From Nocardia cyriacigeorgica (lineage in GTDB: Bacteria; Actinomycetota; Actinomycetes; Mycobacteriales; Mycobacteriaceae), in the NCBI RefSeq assembly GCF_005863245.1, contig NZ_VBUT01000004.1:124001-188000 (forward strand): a stretch of DNA of 64,000 bases. Reading direction: 5' to 3'. Below the pieces are notes generated by a model. It was not told the origin of the DNA and made no database searches. It saw only the letters and a list, made by a program, of their open reading frames with translations. Shown piece after piece: positions 52,292 to 63,742 of the stretch. Numbering within the stretch: position 1 is the stretch's first letter; each line of letters begins with the position of its first letter. A program made the position numbers and the translations under genes.

Positions 52292-53647
52292 ATGGGGCGT
52301 TTCGGTGGACTCCTCGTAGGGGTCACGGCGGTTGCACTGGTTGCTGGGCACGTCTTCGCCGCGTCCGCGGCAGCGGCGCCACCCACCACCACTCAGGCAC
52401 AGTGCTCGGTGACCTCGGGACGGCAACTCGAACGCGCCGAACCCGAAGCGGTAGGGCTGGATTCGCAACGCCTGGCCGAGGCCCTGAACTTCGCGAGCAC
52501 CCGGAATCGGTTGAACGTCCAGGTCTTCCGGCACAACTGCCTCATCGGTGAAGGCCCGACCAACGCCCAGACCGGCAATGTGGCCTGGAACGTCTGGAGC
52601 GTCACCAAGAGCATTGTCTCCCTGCTCGCCGGAATCGCCTCGGATCAGGGGAAACTCGATATCTCGGACCCGATCGGACGGTACCTGCCCGCCGGACTCG
52701 GCGACGCGCAACGGCGCTCGATCACCGTCGAAGATCTGCTGACGGAATCGTCGGGCATGCGTGTCGGCGTGGTCACCGAAGGCATCACCGGGGTGATCCC
52801 GCTCGACCCGAACAGCGCGGTGCAGGCCCTCGGTGTGCCGCTGGATCATGAGCCGGGCACCGTATTCAGTTACAGCCAGCGCAATGTCGACCTGCTGGCG
52901 TACGTGCTGGAGCTGGCCGTCGGCGAACCGCTGCAACAGTTCGCGCAGCGCGAATTGTTCGACCCGCTCGGCATCGAGCGCGGCGACTACTACTGGGCCC
53001 GCGACCGAGCAGGCCACACCTACGGGTACGCGCACCTGATGATCCCACCCAACGATCTGGCCAAGCTCGGACTGCTCGTGGCCAACGACGGGCGTTGGGG
53101 TACAACACAACTCGTCTCTCGCAGCTATCTGGACGCGGCGCGCTCTCCGTCGGCGACCAATCACTGCTACGGGTACCTGTTCTGGCTCGGCCCCGCCTGC
53201 GCGGAGAACGCCGACTTCCTGCCGCCGGACATGTATTCCATGGCAGGCATGGGCATGCAGAACGTCTTCGTCTTCCCCAGCCAGGATCTGACCGTGGTGT
53301 GGACCGGGATGTTCGGCAACGTCAGCAAGTACGGACCGTCCGGCGTCGTGCAGAACACGGCCGAACTGCCGCACGAATTCTTCCGCAGGCTGTTCGCCGC
53401 CTTCCACGAACCGCCGGTGCCCGATCCCGGTCCCTACGTCGAACCTCCGTTGACGCTTGACCCGAATGCGTTCATCGACAGCGATATCCTGCTGGCCATC
53501 GTCGGGGTCGGGCCGTCGGCCTATCCGGGCTGCAACGTTTTCGCCTGCCTCAACCAGCCGCTGCGCCCGCCCTTCAGCGACGCGCCACCCGGCTGCGCCA
53601 TCCTGGCCTGCCTCGGCCCCGACCCGCGCACACCGGGCATCCGCTGA
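52292..53647 (+). CDS. Exported serine hydrolase, beta-lactamase/PBP4* (class C-like) family
   Basis: 451 residues. Signal peptide (FGGLLVGVTAVALVAGHVFAASAAAA, cleavage near residue 29). The SxxK nucleophile motif is WSVTKSIVSLLAG (about residue 110), with YSQRNVDLLAYVL as the Tyr motif. A C-terminal tail of about 80 residues is Pro/Cys-rich with two GC(N/A)xxACL segments (CNVFACL, CAILACL) that may form disulfides. Beta-lactamase, esterase or D-Ala peptidase activity is possible; the sequence alone does not decide. Leaderless start likely. Confidence 0.85.
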   Translation: MGRFGGLLVGVTAVALVAGHVFAASAAAAPPTTTQAQCSVTSGRQLERAEPEAVGLDSQRLAEALNFASTRNRLNVQVFRHNCLIGEGPTNAQTGNVAWNVWSVTKSIVSLLAGIASDQGKLDISDPIGRYLPAGLGDAQRRSITVEDLLTESSGMRVGVVTEGITGVIPLDPNSAVQALGVPLDHEPGTVFSYSQRNVDLLAYVLELAVGEPLQQFAQRELFDPLGIERGDYYWARDRAGHTYGYAHLMIPPNDLAKLGLLVANDGRWGTTQLVSRSYLDAARSPSATNHCYGYLFWLGPACAENADFLPPDMYSMAGMGMQNVFVFPSQDLTVVWTGMFGNVSKYGPSGVVQNTAELPHEFFRRLFAAFHEPPVPDPGPYVEPPLTLDPNAFIDSDILLAIVGVGPSAYPGCNVFACLNQPLRPPFSDAPPGCAILACLGPDPRTPGIR

Positions 53648-53652
53648 CGAGA

Positions 53653-53690
53653 CGAGCCCGGCCGCCGCTGGACAGCGACGGCCGGGCTCG
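53653..53690. terminator. Bidirectional hairpin between serine hydrolase and asd
   Basis: 12-bp perfect stem CGAGCCCGGCCG/CGGCCGGGCTCG with a 14-nt loop between convergent genes. Confidence 0.7.
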
Positions 53691-53708
53691 TTCGGGAAAA
53701 GTATTCGC

Positions 53709-56011
<2,303 letters not shown>

Positions 56012-56192
56012 GACAGGGTCCTCCCAGATCGACGAAAAGCTTATTCCGGTGATTCAGCGTACCGGCCCGCATCCAGCGATTTCGGGCCTACCTCCGCGCC
56101 TGTGGAAAAGGACACAACCGTGCCGGATCTCGTTTGAGATCGATGCGGACGGGCTATCGCCGCCGGTGATCGGCTTCCGTCGCCGGCCGGCG

Positions 56193-56768
56193 TCAGGCGC
56201 GGGTGAGCCAGGTGACCTGGGTGCCGTTGCCGAACTCGCGCCGCCGGGTGGGAGTGAAGCGCGTGGGCCGGAACGGGCCGTCGAACGCGCGCACGCCCGC
56301 GCCCGCCGATACCGGATAGCTCTTGACGACCAGTTCGTCGATCTCATCGAGGAGCGCACCGGCGAGCTTGCCGCCACCGGCCAGCCAGATATCCAGGCCG
56401 TCCTCCTGCTTCAACCGGCGTACCAGGCCCACCGGATCGGATTCCACGAGCTCGACGCCCGGATCCTCGATTGTCCCGAGCGTGCTGGACACGACGTACT
56501 GGCGCAGCTGCGGATACGGGCTGGTGATGCCGACGGCCAGGCCGGGCTCATAGGTGCCCCGGCCCATCACGAGAGTATCGAAATGTTTGCCGGACGTACC
56601 TTCGGCGACGCCGAAATGCGGCCAGACGTGGGCGGGCAGCGTTTCGGGGTAGTCGGCGGCGATCCATTCGGTGAAGTCGGCCGGCAGCGGGAAGAAATCG
56701 ATGCTGCCGTCGGGGCCGGCGATATAGCCGTCGAGGGTCATGCCGACGTAGTAGACGAGCTTTCGCAT
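56193..56768 (-). CDS. RibD C-terminal / dihydrofolate-reductase-fold protein (copy 1)
   Basis: 191 residues. MRKLVYYVGMTLDGYIAGPDG, LVMGRGTYEPGL and IWLAGGGKLAGALL are the conserved NADPH-fold segments of the RibD_C family (YyaP/YwjB type). Oxidoreductase of unknown substrate. ATG 56768 is the conserved N-terminus. It lies 31 bp downstream of a paralogue with about half identical residues by eye, so the pair arose by tandem duplication. Downstream of divergent TetR. Confidence 0.87.
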   Translation of the reverse strand: MRKLVYYVGMTLDGYIAGPDGSIDFFPLPADFTEWIAADYPETLPAHVWPHFGVAEGTSGKHFDTLVMGRGTYEPGLAVGITSPYPQLRQYVVSSTLGTIEDPGVELVESDPVGLVRRLKQEDGLDIWLAGGGKLAGALLDEIDELVVKSYPVSAGAGVRAFDGPFRPTRFTPTRRREFGNGTQVTWLTRA

Positions 56769-56799
56769 GGTGGTCCTGCTTTCTCTTGGGTGGGCGGGG

Positions 56800-57363
56800 T
56801 CAGGCGCGCGAGTACCAGGTGACCTGGTTGCCGCCGTCGAATTCCTTGCGCCGGACCGGGGTGAACAGCGTCGGGTCGAAGGCACCGGCGAAGGCGGGGA
56901 TGCCGGCGCCCGCGACGATCGGATAGCTCTTGATGATCAGCTCGTCGATCTCGCCGACCAGCGTGCCGGCGAGCTTGCCGCCTCCGCAGAGCCAGATATC
57001 GAGGCCGTCGGCGCGCTTCAACTGCCGCACCAGCGCGACCGGATCGCCGGGCACCACCTCGATGGCCGGGTCGGCATCCGGTGCGAGGGTCGAGGAGAAG
57101 ACGTATTGCTTCAAGTGCGCGAACGGGTTGGCCTCGCCGACGGCGTAGGTGCCGCGGCCCATCAGCACGGTGTCCCAGTCCTGGTTCGGCGCATCCACCG
57201 CCATTCCGATGTGCGGGCGGGCCGCGGTGGGAATCGAGTCCGGGAACTGCCCGCACATCCATTCGGTGTAGGCGTCGCTGCCGGGATAGAAGTCGAACTC
57301 GTTGCCGGGGCCCGCGATGTACCCGTCCAGTGAGACGGCGACGTAGTAGACGAGCTTTCGCAT
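56800..57363 (-). CDS. RibD C-terminal / dihydrofolate-reductase-fold protein (copy 2)
   Basis: 187 residues, same layout as copy 1: MRKLVYYVAVSLDGYIAGP, VLMGRGTYAVGEAN and IWLCGGGKLAGTLVGEID. ATG 57363 has AGGTGG about 5 nt upstream. First gene of the two-gene unit and divergent from TetR over 72 bp, with a palindrome between them, so both copies are probably under TetR control. Confidence 0.87.
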   Translation of the reverse strand: MRKLVYYVAVSLDGYIAGPGNEFDFYPGSDAYTEWMCGQFPDSIPTAARPHIGMAVDAPNQDWDTVLMGRGTYAVGEANPFAHLKQYVFSSTLAPDADPAIEVVPGDPVALVRQLKRADGLDIWLCGGGKLAGTLVGEIDELIIKSYPIVAGAGIPAFAGAFDPTLFTPVRRKEFDGGNQVTWYSRA

Positions 57364-57407
57364 ATGAACCACCTGAGATGTTGTACTCTGTCTGTAGTGG
57401 TTTCAAC

Positions 57408-57417
57408 GTAGTACTAC
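57408..57417. promoter_or_regulatory. Candidate TetR operator in the RibD-TetR spacer
   Basis: GTAGTACTAC, a perfect 10-bp palindrome; TTGTACT at 57381 and CTACAAAC at 57415 suggest a longer degenerate inverted repeat. Confidence 0.4.
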
Positions 57418-57435
57418 AAACGGAGTGGTGTCAAG

Positions 57436-58017
57436 GTGAGAACGAATCCGGAGCGCAGACAGGCGTTGCTCGACGCGGCCATCGAGGTCCTGGCCCGCGA
57501 GGGCGCGCGGGGACTGACCTTTCGCGCGGTCGACAAGGAGGCCGGCGTGCCCGCGGGTACCGCATCGAACTATTTCGCCAACCGCGACGACCTGATGACC
57601 CAGACCGGCAGCCGGTTCTACGAGCGCCTCGAACCGAGCGCGGCGATGATGGCCAAGCTCGGCGGGCCGAAGACGAAGGAGACCATCACCGAGCTGATGA
57701 CCGACGTGGTCGACCGGCTGGAGACCTTCCGCACCGGCTACCTCGCGCTACTGGAACTGCGCCTGGAGGCGACCCGGCGGCCAGAACTGCGCGAGGTGCT
57801 CACCGAGCGCGTGCGCGCCGATATCGAATTCAACGTCCGCAATCACATCGACTCCGGCATGCCGGGCGACGAGGACACCGTTCTACTGCTGTATCTGGCG
57901 CTGAATTGGCTGATCGTGGACCGGCTCACGCTGCCGGGCATCTTCACCGAAGAACAGAGCAAGCATCTGATCGAAACCGCCGTCGCTCGCGCCATAGCAG
58001 AGCGGGACGGGTTGTGA
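57436..58017 (+). CDS. TetR-family regulator
   Basis: 193 residues. Helix-turn-helix TFRAVDKEAGVPAGTASNYFANRDDL (about 28-53), then an all-helical effector domain (TetR_C_6-like). GTG 57436 follows GGAG about 10 nt upstream. Divergent from the two RibD-type reductases, which are its likely targets. Confidence 0.9.
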   Translation: MRTNPERRQALLDAAIEVLAREGARGLTFRAVDKEAGVPAGTASNYFANRDDLMTQTGSRFYERLEPSAAMMAKLGGPKTKETITELMTDVVDRLETFRTGYLALLELRLEATRRPELREVLTERVRADIEFNVRNHIDSGMPGDEDTVLLLYLALNWLIVDRLTLPGIFTEEQSKHLIETAVARAIAERDGL

Positions 58018-58047
58018 TGTGCACCACGGTCCCCGATAATGGGAGCC

Positions 58048-58239
58048 ATGATGGCGAACGTCGGAGATCGGCTCCATGTGCACGGTCACATCGTGGGCGA
58101 CCATGATCATCTCGGCGAGATCGTCGAGGTGCGCGGACCCAACGGGTCACCCCCGTATATCGTGCGTTTCGAGGACGGACACGAGTCGCTGGTGTACCCC
58201 GGACCCGACGCGACAGTGGAGCCACCGGGCTCGAACTGA
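58048..58239 (+). CDS. DUF1918-type small protein
   Basis: 63 residues, one SH3-like barrel: ANVGDRLHVHGHIVGDHDHLGEIVEVRG is the DUF1918 core. Function unknown in the family. ATG 58048 lies 7 nt after GATAAT (58035-58040), so the mRNA is probably leaderless; an ATG at 58039 lies inside that -10 element and is unlikely. Confidence 0.85.
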   Translation: MMANVGDRLHVHGHIVGDHDHLGEIVEVRGPNGSPPYIVRFEDGHESLVYPGPDATVEPPGSN

Positions 58240-58320
58240 ACGTCACAATTCGGTCACCGCACGCCCGCAGATCGGCCGCCGGCCAACCGTATAGCTACCT
58301 ACGCCACCGTAGGCGCAGTG

Positions 58321-58349
58321 TTGACGATCACTGTGCCGCTGGGCACAAT
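58321..58349 (+). promoter_or_regulatory. Sigma-70-like promoter of the SRPBCC gene
   Basis: TTGACG (58321-58326), 17-bp spacer, CACAAT (58344-58349). Transcription would start near 58356, 30 nt before the ATG and its GGAGGT. Confidence 0.5.
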
Positions 58350-58385
58350 CGGCGCGTTGGTAATGCGGGGGTGCGGAGGTAAGAC

Positions 58386-58844
58386 ATGCGTACGAAGACC
58401 GATATCCGATTCGTCGTCGACACCGACCCCGCCCAGGTCATGGACGCATTGGCGGCGGTGGAAATGCTCCCGGATTGGTCGTCGGCCTACACCGATGCCC
58501 GCGTCGCCACCCGCGATGAGGAAGGCAGGCCGCGCCGGGTCTTCGTCAAGGCGGAAATGCTCGGCAGCTCCGATCTCCAGGTCCTGGAATATGACTGGGA
58601 CGGCAACCGCTCGGCCTGGGAGGTCGTCGACAGCACTCGCGGCGTCAAGGGCGGGGGCTTCTTCGAGGTTAGCGAATCCGACGAGGGCACCCACGTCTGG
58701 TACCACAACGAGTTGTACCTGCCCATTCCGGTTCCCGGCTTCCTGCTCAAGCGTTCCGTGCGCCGCGCGAACGAGGCGATGGTCGAGACGTTCATCGAGT
58801 TCGCCGAACGATTTCCCGAAACGGAGACGTTTCAAACCGCTTGA
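58386..58844 (+). CDS. SRPBCC (START/polyketide-cyclase-like) family protein
   Basis: 152 residues. A single helix-grip fold: IRFVVDTDPAQVMDALAAVEMLPDW at the start and a long C-terminal helix (ANEAMVETFIEFAERFP). Such proteins bind hydrophobic ligands or act as cyclases. ATG 58386 follows GGAGGT at 5 nt. Ligand unknown; similar proteins are common in mycolate-containing actinomycetes. Confidence 0.85.
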   Translation: MRTKTDIRFVVDTDPAQVMDALAAVEMLPDWSSAYTDARVATRDEEGRPRRVFVKAEMLGSSDLQVLEYDWDGNRSAWEVVDSTRGVKGGGFFEVSESDEGTHVWYHNELYLPIPVPGFLLKRSVRRANEAMVETFIEFAERFPETETFQTA

Positions 58845-58893
58845 TGACTGAGCCCGCTCATCCGGCGGGCAGCGCGGGCCCCGGCCTGCCACG

Positions 58894-60114
58894 ATGTCAT
58901 CCATGATCGGATCCAAACGAGCCCGGCTACAGCCGATGGCCGAGGGCTCCTCGGTGACCCAGCTCGAACTGTTCTTCGACCTGGTCCTGGTCTTTGCGTT
59001 CACGATGGTCACCGACCTCGCCGCCGAGGACACCAGCGCGAAGAACCTGCTGCGCGCGCTGCTGTGCCTGGCCCTGATGTGGTGGCTGTGGATCGCCTAC
59101 TCCTGGCTGGGCAATCTGGTCCGGGCCGACGAGGGCATCGCCCGAGTGGCCATCTTCGTGGCGATGGGCGGCGCGTTCATCGCCGCGCTCACCATTCCCG
59201 AAGCCTTCGACGACCTGGAAGGCGGCTGGTTCGGGCCGCTGGTGTTCGCCATCGCGTACCTGGTCGTGCGACTGGTGCATCTGGTGATGATGTGGCTGGC
59301 CGCCGCGGGCGATGCGAAGCTGCGCGCGCAGATCTTGCGGTGGGCGCTGGGGTCGATCACCCTCGGCACCACCCTGCTCGTCGTCGCGGCGCTGACCGAA
59401 GGCCGGGTGCAGATCGCGCTGTGGATCGCGGCGATCGCCGGCGATTGGCTGTGGACCCGGTTCGCGGGCACCGAATGGCGGCTCGCCTCGGCCAGCCACT
59501 ATTCCGAACGCTATGGGCTGATCATCATCGTCGCGCTCGGCGAGTCGATCGTCTCCATCGGCATCGGCGTCTCGGGGCTACCCATCTCGTGGCCGATCAC
59601 GCTCGCCTCGATGCTCGGCCTGGCCATCTCCGGGTTGCTGTGGTGGGCCTACTTCGACGTCGCCGCGCTGACCGTCGAGCATGCGCTGGCGCAGGCCACC
59701 GGCGCACGGCAGATCAAGATCGCCCAAATGTGCTACATGTACTGGCATTTCCCGATGATCGCCGGCGTCATCGGGCTGTCACTCGGCCTGAAGAAGGTGC
59801 TGTACTACGTCGGCGACGCCTCCGCGCACACCCTCAGCGACGCCCTCTACGGCATTCCGCTCGGCGCGCTCTACGGCGGTGTGGCGCTGTATCTCGTCGG
59901 ATTGGTCGGGTTCAAGCAGTACGCGACCGGCAATCTCTCGGTCGCCCGGATCGTCACGGTGGTGGTGCTGGTGGCATTGACTCCGCTGGCTTCCGCACTC
60001 CCCGCCCTTGCCGCGTTGACGATGCTGTTCGCCGTGCTGGCCGCGCTGATCAGCTGGGAAACCGTCCGCCACGCCGGAGCGCGCGATCAGATCCGGCATG
60101 CCGTTACCGAATGA
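58894..60114 (+). CDS. Low-temperature-requirement protein A (LtrA) family membrane protein
   Basis: About 406 residues, around eleven membrane helices. Family marks are QLELFFDLVLVFAFT at the N-terminus and ALGESIVSIGIG in the centre. First described from cold-sensitive Listeria mutants; biochemical role unknown. The start is ATG 58894 or ATG 58903; neither has a ribosome site. Convergent with the voltage-sensor-like gene. Confidence 0.88.
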   Translation: MSSMIGSKRARLQPMAEGSSVTQLELFFDLVLVFAFTMVTDLAAEDTSAKNLLRALLCLALMWWLWIAYSWLGNLVRADEGIARVAIFVAMGGAFIAALTIPEAFDDLEGGWFGPLVFAIAYLVVRLVHLVMMWLAAAGDAKLRAQILRWALGSITLGTTLLVVAALTEGRVQIALWIAAIAGDWLWTRFAGTEWRLASASHYSERYGLIIIVALGESIVSIGIGVSGLPISWPITLASMLGLAISGLLWWAYFDVAALTVEHALAQATGARQIKIAQMCYMYWHFPMIAGVIGLSLGLKKVLYYVGDASAHTLSDALYGIPLGALYGGVALYLVGLVGFKQYATGNLSVARIVTVVVLVALTPLASALPALAALTMLFAVLAALISWETVRHAGARDQIRHAVTE

Positions 60115-60126
60115 TTCTTGCGCGGG

Positions 60127-60963
60127 TCAGCGCGGGAAGTGGTGGCGCACAGTGTGTTCCAGTGGCGTCGGACCGTAGGCCGAGGGCGGCACCTTCACCC
60201 CGTTGCTCAACGCGTCACGAATCTGGTCGATGTTCTCCCGCAGCAGATCCGAGACGAGTTCGTCGGTGCGCGGATCGTCGAGGAACTGGAACAGGATCCG
60301 GAAGACGGTATCGGCGACCAGCCGGATGATGTCGTCGTGGAACGGCAGGTAGCGGACCCGGCCCGCCTGCGGATCGTTCTTGATCAACTCCACGATCATC
60401 TCGTCGAGTTCCTTGCGGTTCTCCTCCAGTGCCGCGGCGATGTTCTGGGTGTAGTGGCCCGCGCGCAGGGCGTGGGCCACCTCGTCGAGCACGGCCATGG
60501 TCACCGGCTTCTTGATCGTCTCGACAATGGTGCCGACCGAGCGATTGACCACCGCGGCGGTGACCCGGTCGCCGAAGACCCGGTCGGCTACCCGGGCCAG
60601 CCGCACCAGGATCACCACGATCCGCAGCAGCCGGAAGCCACGCAGCCACGGGCTGGTCACCGGGATCATGCCGAGCACTTCGTACCAGTAGATGAACGGG
60701 AACGTCCACGGCCAGCCGGCGCGATGCCACCGCCAGAGGAACTCGACGGCGAAGATCGCGCAGATGGTGTAGTCGGCGATCACGATGGCGCGGTAGGCCT
60801 GATCGGAGACCTCGAAGAAGGTGATCCAGCCGACCAGCACCACCGAGACGATGGCCAGCCCGAGCATCAGGAAATCGGTCCACAGCGTGGGCGGTTTGCG
60901 CGGGTACTCGCCGGGTCCGGGCACCTCGCCGGATTCATAGCCGGTGGGCGACGCTACTGCCAC
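60127..60963 (-). CDS. Voltage-sensor-like membrane protein without a pore
   Basis: 278 residues. Four N-terminal helices: S1 about 28-50, S2 about 58-78, S3 about 85-103, and S4 reading FRLLRIVVILVRLARVADRVFG with regularly spaced arginines. No pore helix or selectivity filter (no T-x-G-Y-G) follows; instead there is a charged cytoplasmic region of about 150 residues. It may be a voltage-sensor domain protein or a remnant of an ion channel. GTG 60963 follows AAGGG at 8 nt. Confidence 0.8.
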   Translation of the reverse strand: MAVASPTGYESGEVPGPGEYPRKPPTLWTDFLMLGLAIVSVVLVGWITFFEVSDQAYRAIVIADYTICAIFAVEFLWRWHRAGWPWTFPFIYWYEVLGMIPVTSPWLRGFRLLRIVVILVRLARVADRVFGDRVTAAVVNRSVGTIVETIKKPVTMAVLDEVAHALRAGHYTQNIAAALEENRKELDEMIVELIKNDPQAGRVRYLPFHDDIIRLVADTVFRILFQFLDDPRTDELVSDLLRENIDQIRDALSNGVKVPPSAYGPTPLEHTVRHHFPR

Positions 60964-61051
60964 GTGAGGATCCCTTCGATACCGAACAACCCAGCCGACG
61001 GTAATACCGCGCCGGGTCGCCCGCGCTGATTTCGCGGTTCGTGGCGGCGCG

Positions 61052-62671
61052 TCAGCGTCCGGCGCGGATGATGGCCTCGATATTGCGTTCGGCCAGCGCG
61101 GTGATGGTCAGCGACGGGTTGACCGTCGCGGTGCTGCCGGGGATCGCCGCGCCGTCCATGACGTAGAGCCCGGGATGGCCGTGCACCCGGCCGTACCCGT
61201 CGGTGGCCCGGCCCAGCACGGCACCGCCCAGCGGATGCGCGGTGAACAGCGCGTTGGCGTCGTAGCCGAGGGCGCTGTATTCGACCAGCGCGCCCGCGCG
61301 TTCGGCGATCCTGCGGTCGACGGCGCGGGCGGCGGCCACCGTGTCGTCGCGGTTGCGCGTCGACCAGCTCAGCCCGACCGAATCCGTCCCGCGGTCGTAT
61401 CCCATCCGGGTGCGGGTCGGGTCGAGCACCATGCCGAGCGAGGCCAGCGCGCCGGTTTCGAACGGGATGCCAGGGATGTACCAGTTCTCCAGGGTGAGCG
61501 GCACCGCGGAGTCGTCGTAGATCCGGCTGGCGCTCGGCACGCCCTGACCGAAGCCGGCGACCGAGCTGGCGCCGCGGGCCAGCACCACATCGCCGTTGGT
61601 GCCCCAGCCGTCGCCGATATGTTCGTTGAGGTTGGGCAGGGCGCCGGTGGCCTGGGCGCGGACCAGCAGTTCGGTGCTGCCGATCGAACCCGCGCCGAGG
61701 AACAGCTGATCGCAGGTCAGGGTGCGGGTGCGCAGCACATCGCCGGTCGGAGCCAGTTTCGTCACGGTGACCGAATAGCGTCCGCCGCTCTCCTGCGCGA
61801 TGGAATCGACCCGATGACCGGGGAAGACTCCGCAACGTCCGGTCTGCTCGGCGTAGCGCAGATAGTTCTGATTGAGATCGAATTTCGCGCCGTTGGAATT
61901 GCCGAGATTGCTGCGCGCCACCGTCGCCGACGGCCTGCTGCGCCCGGTCAGCTCATCGCGCAGGATGTTCCAGTTGAAGATCGAATCGTTGGGCATCGGC
62001 CGGTATCCGGCCTTGCGGACCTGATCGTCCCAGGCGCGCGAATGAGTAAACGGCGCCGAATGGTAGATGTCGGCGGGCATGGCGTCCAGCCGCAGCATCT
62101 GCCGCACGCGTGGGTAGTAGACGCGCTCGAGTTCGCCGTAATCGACGACCCCGCCGAAGACATGGTCGAACAGGCTGCGCTCGGGCGCGATCATGACGCC
62201 GCTGAACACGATCGAGCCGCCGCCCACCGCGGCCGCCCGCCACACGTCGATCCCCGGGTATTCGGTGACGTCGAGCACCCCGCCGAAACTGGCGAACTGC
62301 ATCGGCACCTTGGTCACCCCGGTGAAGGAGGTGCGGTGCCAGAAACCGCGGCCGTCGGGCAGGTCGTCGCCGGTGAAGATCTCCCGCCACGGATCATTGG
62401 GCCAGCGCGAACCGCGTTCCAGCACCGTGGTGGCGATTCCGGCCTGTGCCAGCCGCAGGGCCGTGGCCGAAGCGCCGAAGCCGGAGCCGACGACGATCGC
62501 GGGTGAATGGTCGGCCGGATCGGGTAGCGGCGCGAAGATCTCCGGTACCCATTCGCGGAACAGTGCATCCCAGATCGGATCGGCTTCAGCCGTGACCGCA
62601 CCGGCCGTCGATCCGAGGACCCCCAGCAATGTCGCCGCACCCACCGCCTCGAGGAAGGCACGCCTATCCAC
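61052..62671 (-). CDS. Exported GMC oxidoreductase, cholesterol oxidase type
   Basis: About 539 residues. N-terminus VDRRAFLEAVGAATLLGVLGSTAGA is a Tat signal (RR-x-F-L). FAD-binding motif VVGSGFGASATALRLAQAG at about 60. The C-terminus has the GMC active-site His in TAHPLGGAVLG and Asn in STATVNPSLTITALAERN, equivalent to His447 and Asn485 of Streptomyces cholesterol oxidase. Predicted 3-beta-hydroxysterol oxidase/isomerase outside the cell. GTG 62671 is chosen because GGAGG lies 8 nt before it; an in-frame GTG at 62692 is less likely. Confidence 0.87.
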   Translation of the reverse strand: MDRRAFLEAVGAATLLGVLGSTAGAVTAEADPIWDALFREWVPEIFAPLPDPADHSPAIVVGSGFGASATALRLAQAGIATTVLERGSRWPNDPWREIFTGDDLPDGRGFWHRTSFTGVTKVPMQFASFGGVLDVTEYPGIDVWRAAAVGGGSIVFSGVMIAPERSLFDHVFGGVVDYGELERVYYPRVRQMLRLDAMPADIYHSAPFTHSRAWDDQVRKAGYRPMPNDSIFNWNILRDELTGRSRPSATVARSNLGNSNGAKFDLNQNYLRYAEQTGRCGVFPGHRVDSIAQESGGRYSVTVTKLAPTGDVLRTRTLTCDQLFLGAGSIGSTELLVRAQATGALPNLNEHIGDGWGTNGDVVLARGASSVAGFGQGVPSASRIYDDSAVPLTLENWYIPGIPFETGALASLGMVLDPTRTRMGYDRGTDSVGLSWSTRNRDDTVAAARAVDRRIAERAGALVEYSALGYDANALFTAHPLGGAVLGRATDGYGRVHGHPGLYVMDGAAIPGSTATVNPSLTITALAERNIEAIIRAGR

Positions 62672-62822
62672 TTCTGCCACCTCCAAATTCACGCGCGCGG
62701 CCGGGGGAAGATTACCGGCAATCGCCAATGTTGAACAGCCGCTCTTCACCCGGCCGCACCCGTGACGGAACGATCTTCCTTATATAGAGATCCGCAGAAA
62801 CGGCTCTGCCATTACCGATCGG

Positions 62823-63584
62823 TCATGAAGTGAGCAATCGGACCACCGCGACGGTGCCGACGACGACGATCACCGCGCGCAGAACGGTCGGCGACAGCTT
62901 GCGTCCGACGCGCGCGCCGAGCTGCCCGCCGATGATGGAACCGGCCGCGATCAGCGCGACCGCCTCCCAGGCGATATCGGCCACCACGATGAAGATCGCC
63001 GCCGACACCGCGTTCACCAGCAGCGCGAGCGTGTTCTTCACCGCGTTCAGCCGTTGCAGATCGTCGTGCACGAACACCCCGAGCAGCCCGATCAGCAGCA
63101 CACCCTGGGCCGCGCCGAAGTAGCCGCCGTAGATGCCGGTGGCGTAGATCGAACCGAACAGCACCGGGCCGCCGTGCTCGGGGGTGTTGTCGGCGTCGCG
63201 GCGGCTCTTCACCCAGGCCGCCAGCCGAGGCTGCACCACCACCAGCACCAGGGCGGCGATGATCAGCACCGGCACGATGGCCTTGAACGCCTGTTCCGGC
63301 ATGGTCAGCAGCGCCACCGCGCCGGTGATCGCGCCCAGCAGCGACGCGACGCCGAGCCGCAGCAGCCGGGCGCCCTGACCGGACAGCTCACGCCGGTACC
63401 CGATCACCCCGCTCACCGAGCCGGGCACCAGCCCGACGGTATTCGACACGTTCGCCGTCACCGGCGGATAGCCGATCGCCAGCAGCACCGGAAAGGTGAT
63501 GAGGGTGCCGGAGCCGACGATGGTGTTGATTCCGCCCGCGGCCACACCGGCCCCGAAGACGGCCAGCTGTTCGAGCCAAGTCAT
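62823..63584 (-). CDS. TauE/SafE-family membrane permease
   Basis: 253 residues, about eight membrane helices. N-terminus GAGVAAGGINTIVGSGTLITFP and the internal repeat ATGIYGGYFGAAQGVLLIGLLG are family hallmarks. Members export sulfite, sulfoacetate or related anions. ATG 63584 follows GAGGA at 6 nt. Divergent from leuA. Confidence 0.9.
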   Translation of the reverse strand: MTWLEQLAVFGAGVAAGGINTIVGSGTLITFPVLLAIGYPPVTANVSNTVGLVPGSVSGVIGYRRELSGQGARLLRLGVASLLGAITGAVALLTMPEQAFKAIVPVLIIAALVLVVVQPRLAAWVKSRRDADNTPEHGGPVLFGSIYATGIYGGYFGAAQGVLLIGLLGVFVHDDLQRLNAVKNTLALLVNAVSAAIFIVVADIAWEAVALIAAGSIIGGQLGARVGRKLSPTVLRAVIVVVGTVAVVRLLTS

Positions 63585-63684
63585 CCATGTTCCTCACGTC
63601 CCGTCGGACCGCGGTGGCCCGTACAAGCGCTTTCGGTCCTGGACGCTATCGGTACCGCCCTTCCGTCACCGAATCCGGGCACGG

Positions 63685-63690
63685 TAAACT
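63685..63690 (+). promoter_or_regulatory. -10 element of the leuA leader promoter
   Basis: TAAACT, 10 nt before the leader-peptide ATG, so the transcript has at most a few nt before that codon. Confidence 0.5.
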
Positions 63691-63700
63691 GGCCCGCATC

Positions 63701-63742
63701 ATGCAGCGGGCTCTTCTTCTCGGCCGCCGCGACGGGGTCTGA
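63701..63742 (+). CDS. leuA leader peptide with three leucine codons
   Basis: 13 residues, MQRALLLGRRDGV. Three consecutive leucine codons (CTT CTT CTC) at 63713-63721, 84 nt before leuA ATG, with mutually exclusive stems downstream. This is the layout of a leucine-sensing attenuator: scarcity of Leu-tRNA stalls the ribosome and changes the folding of the leader. Confidence 0.8.
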   Translation: MQRALLLGRRDGV

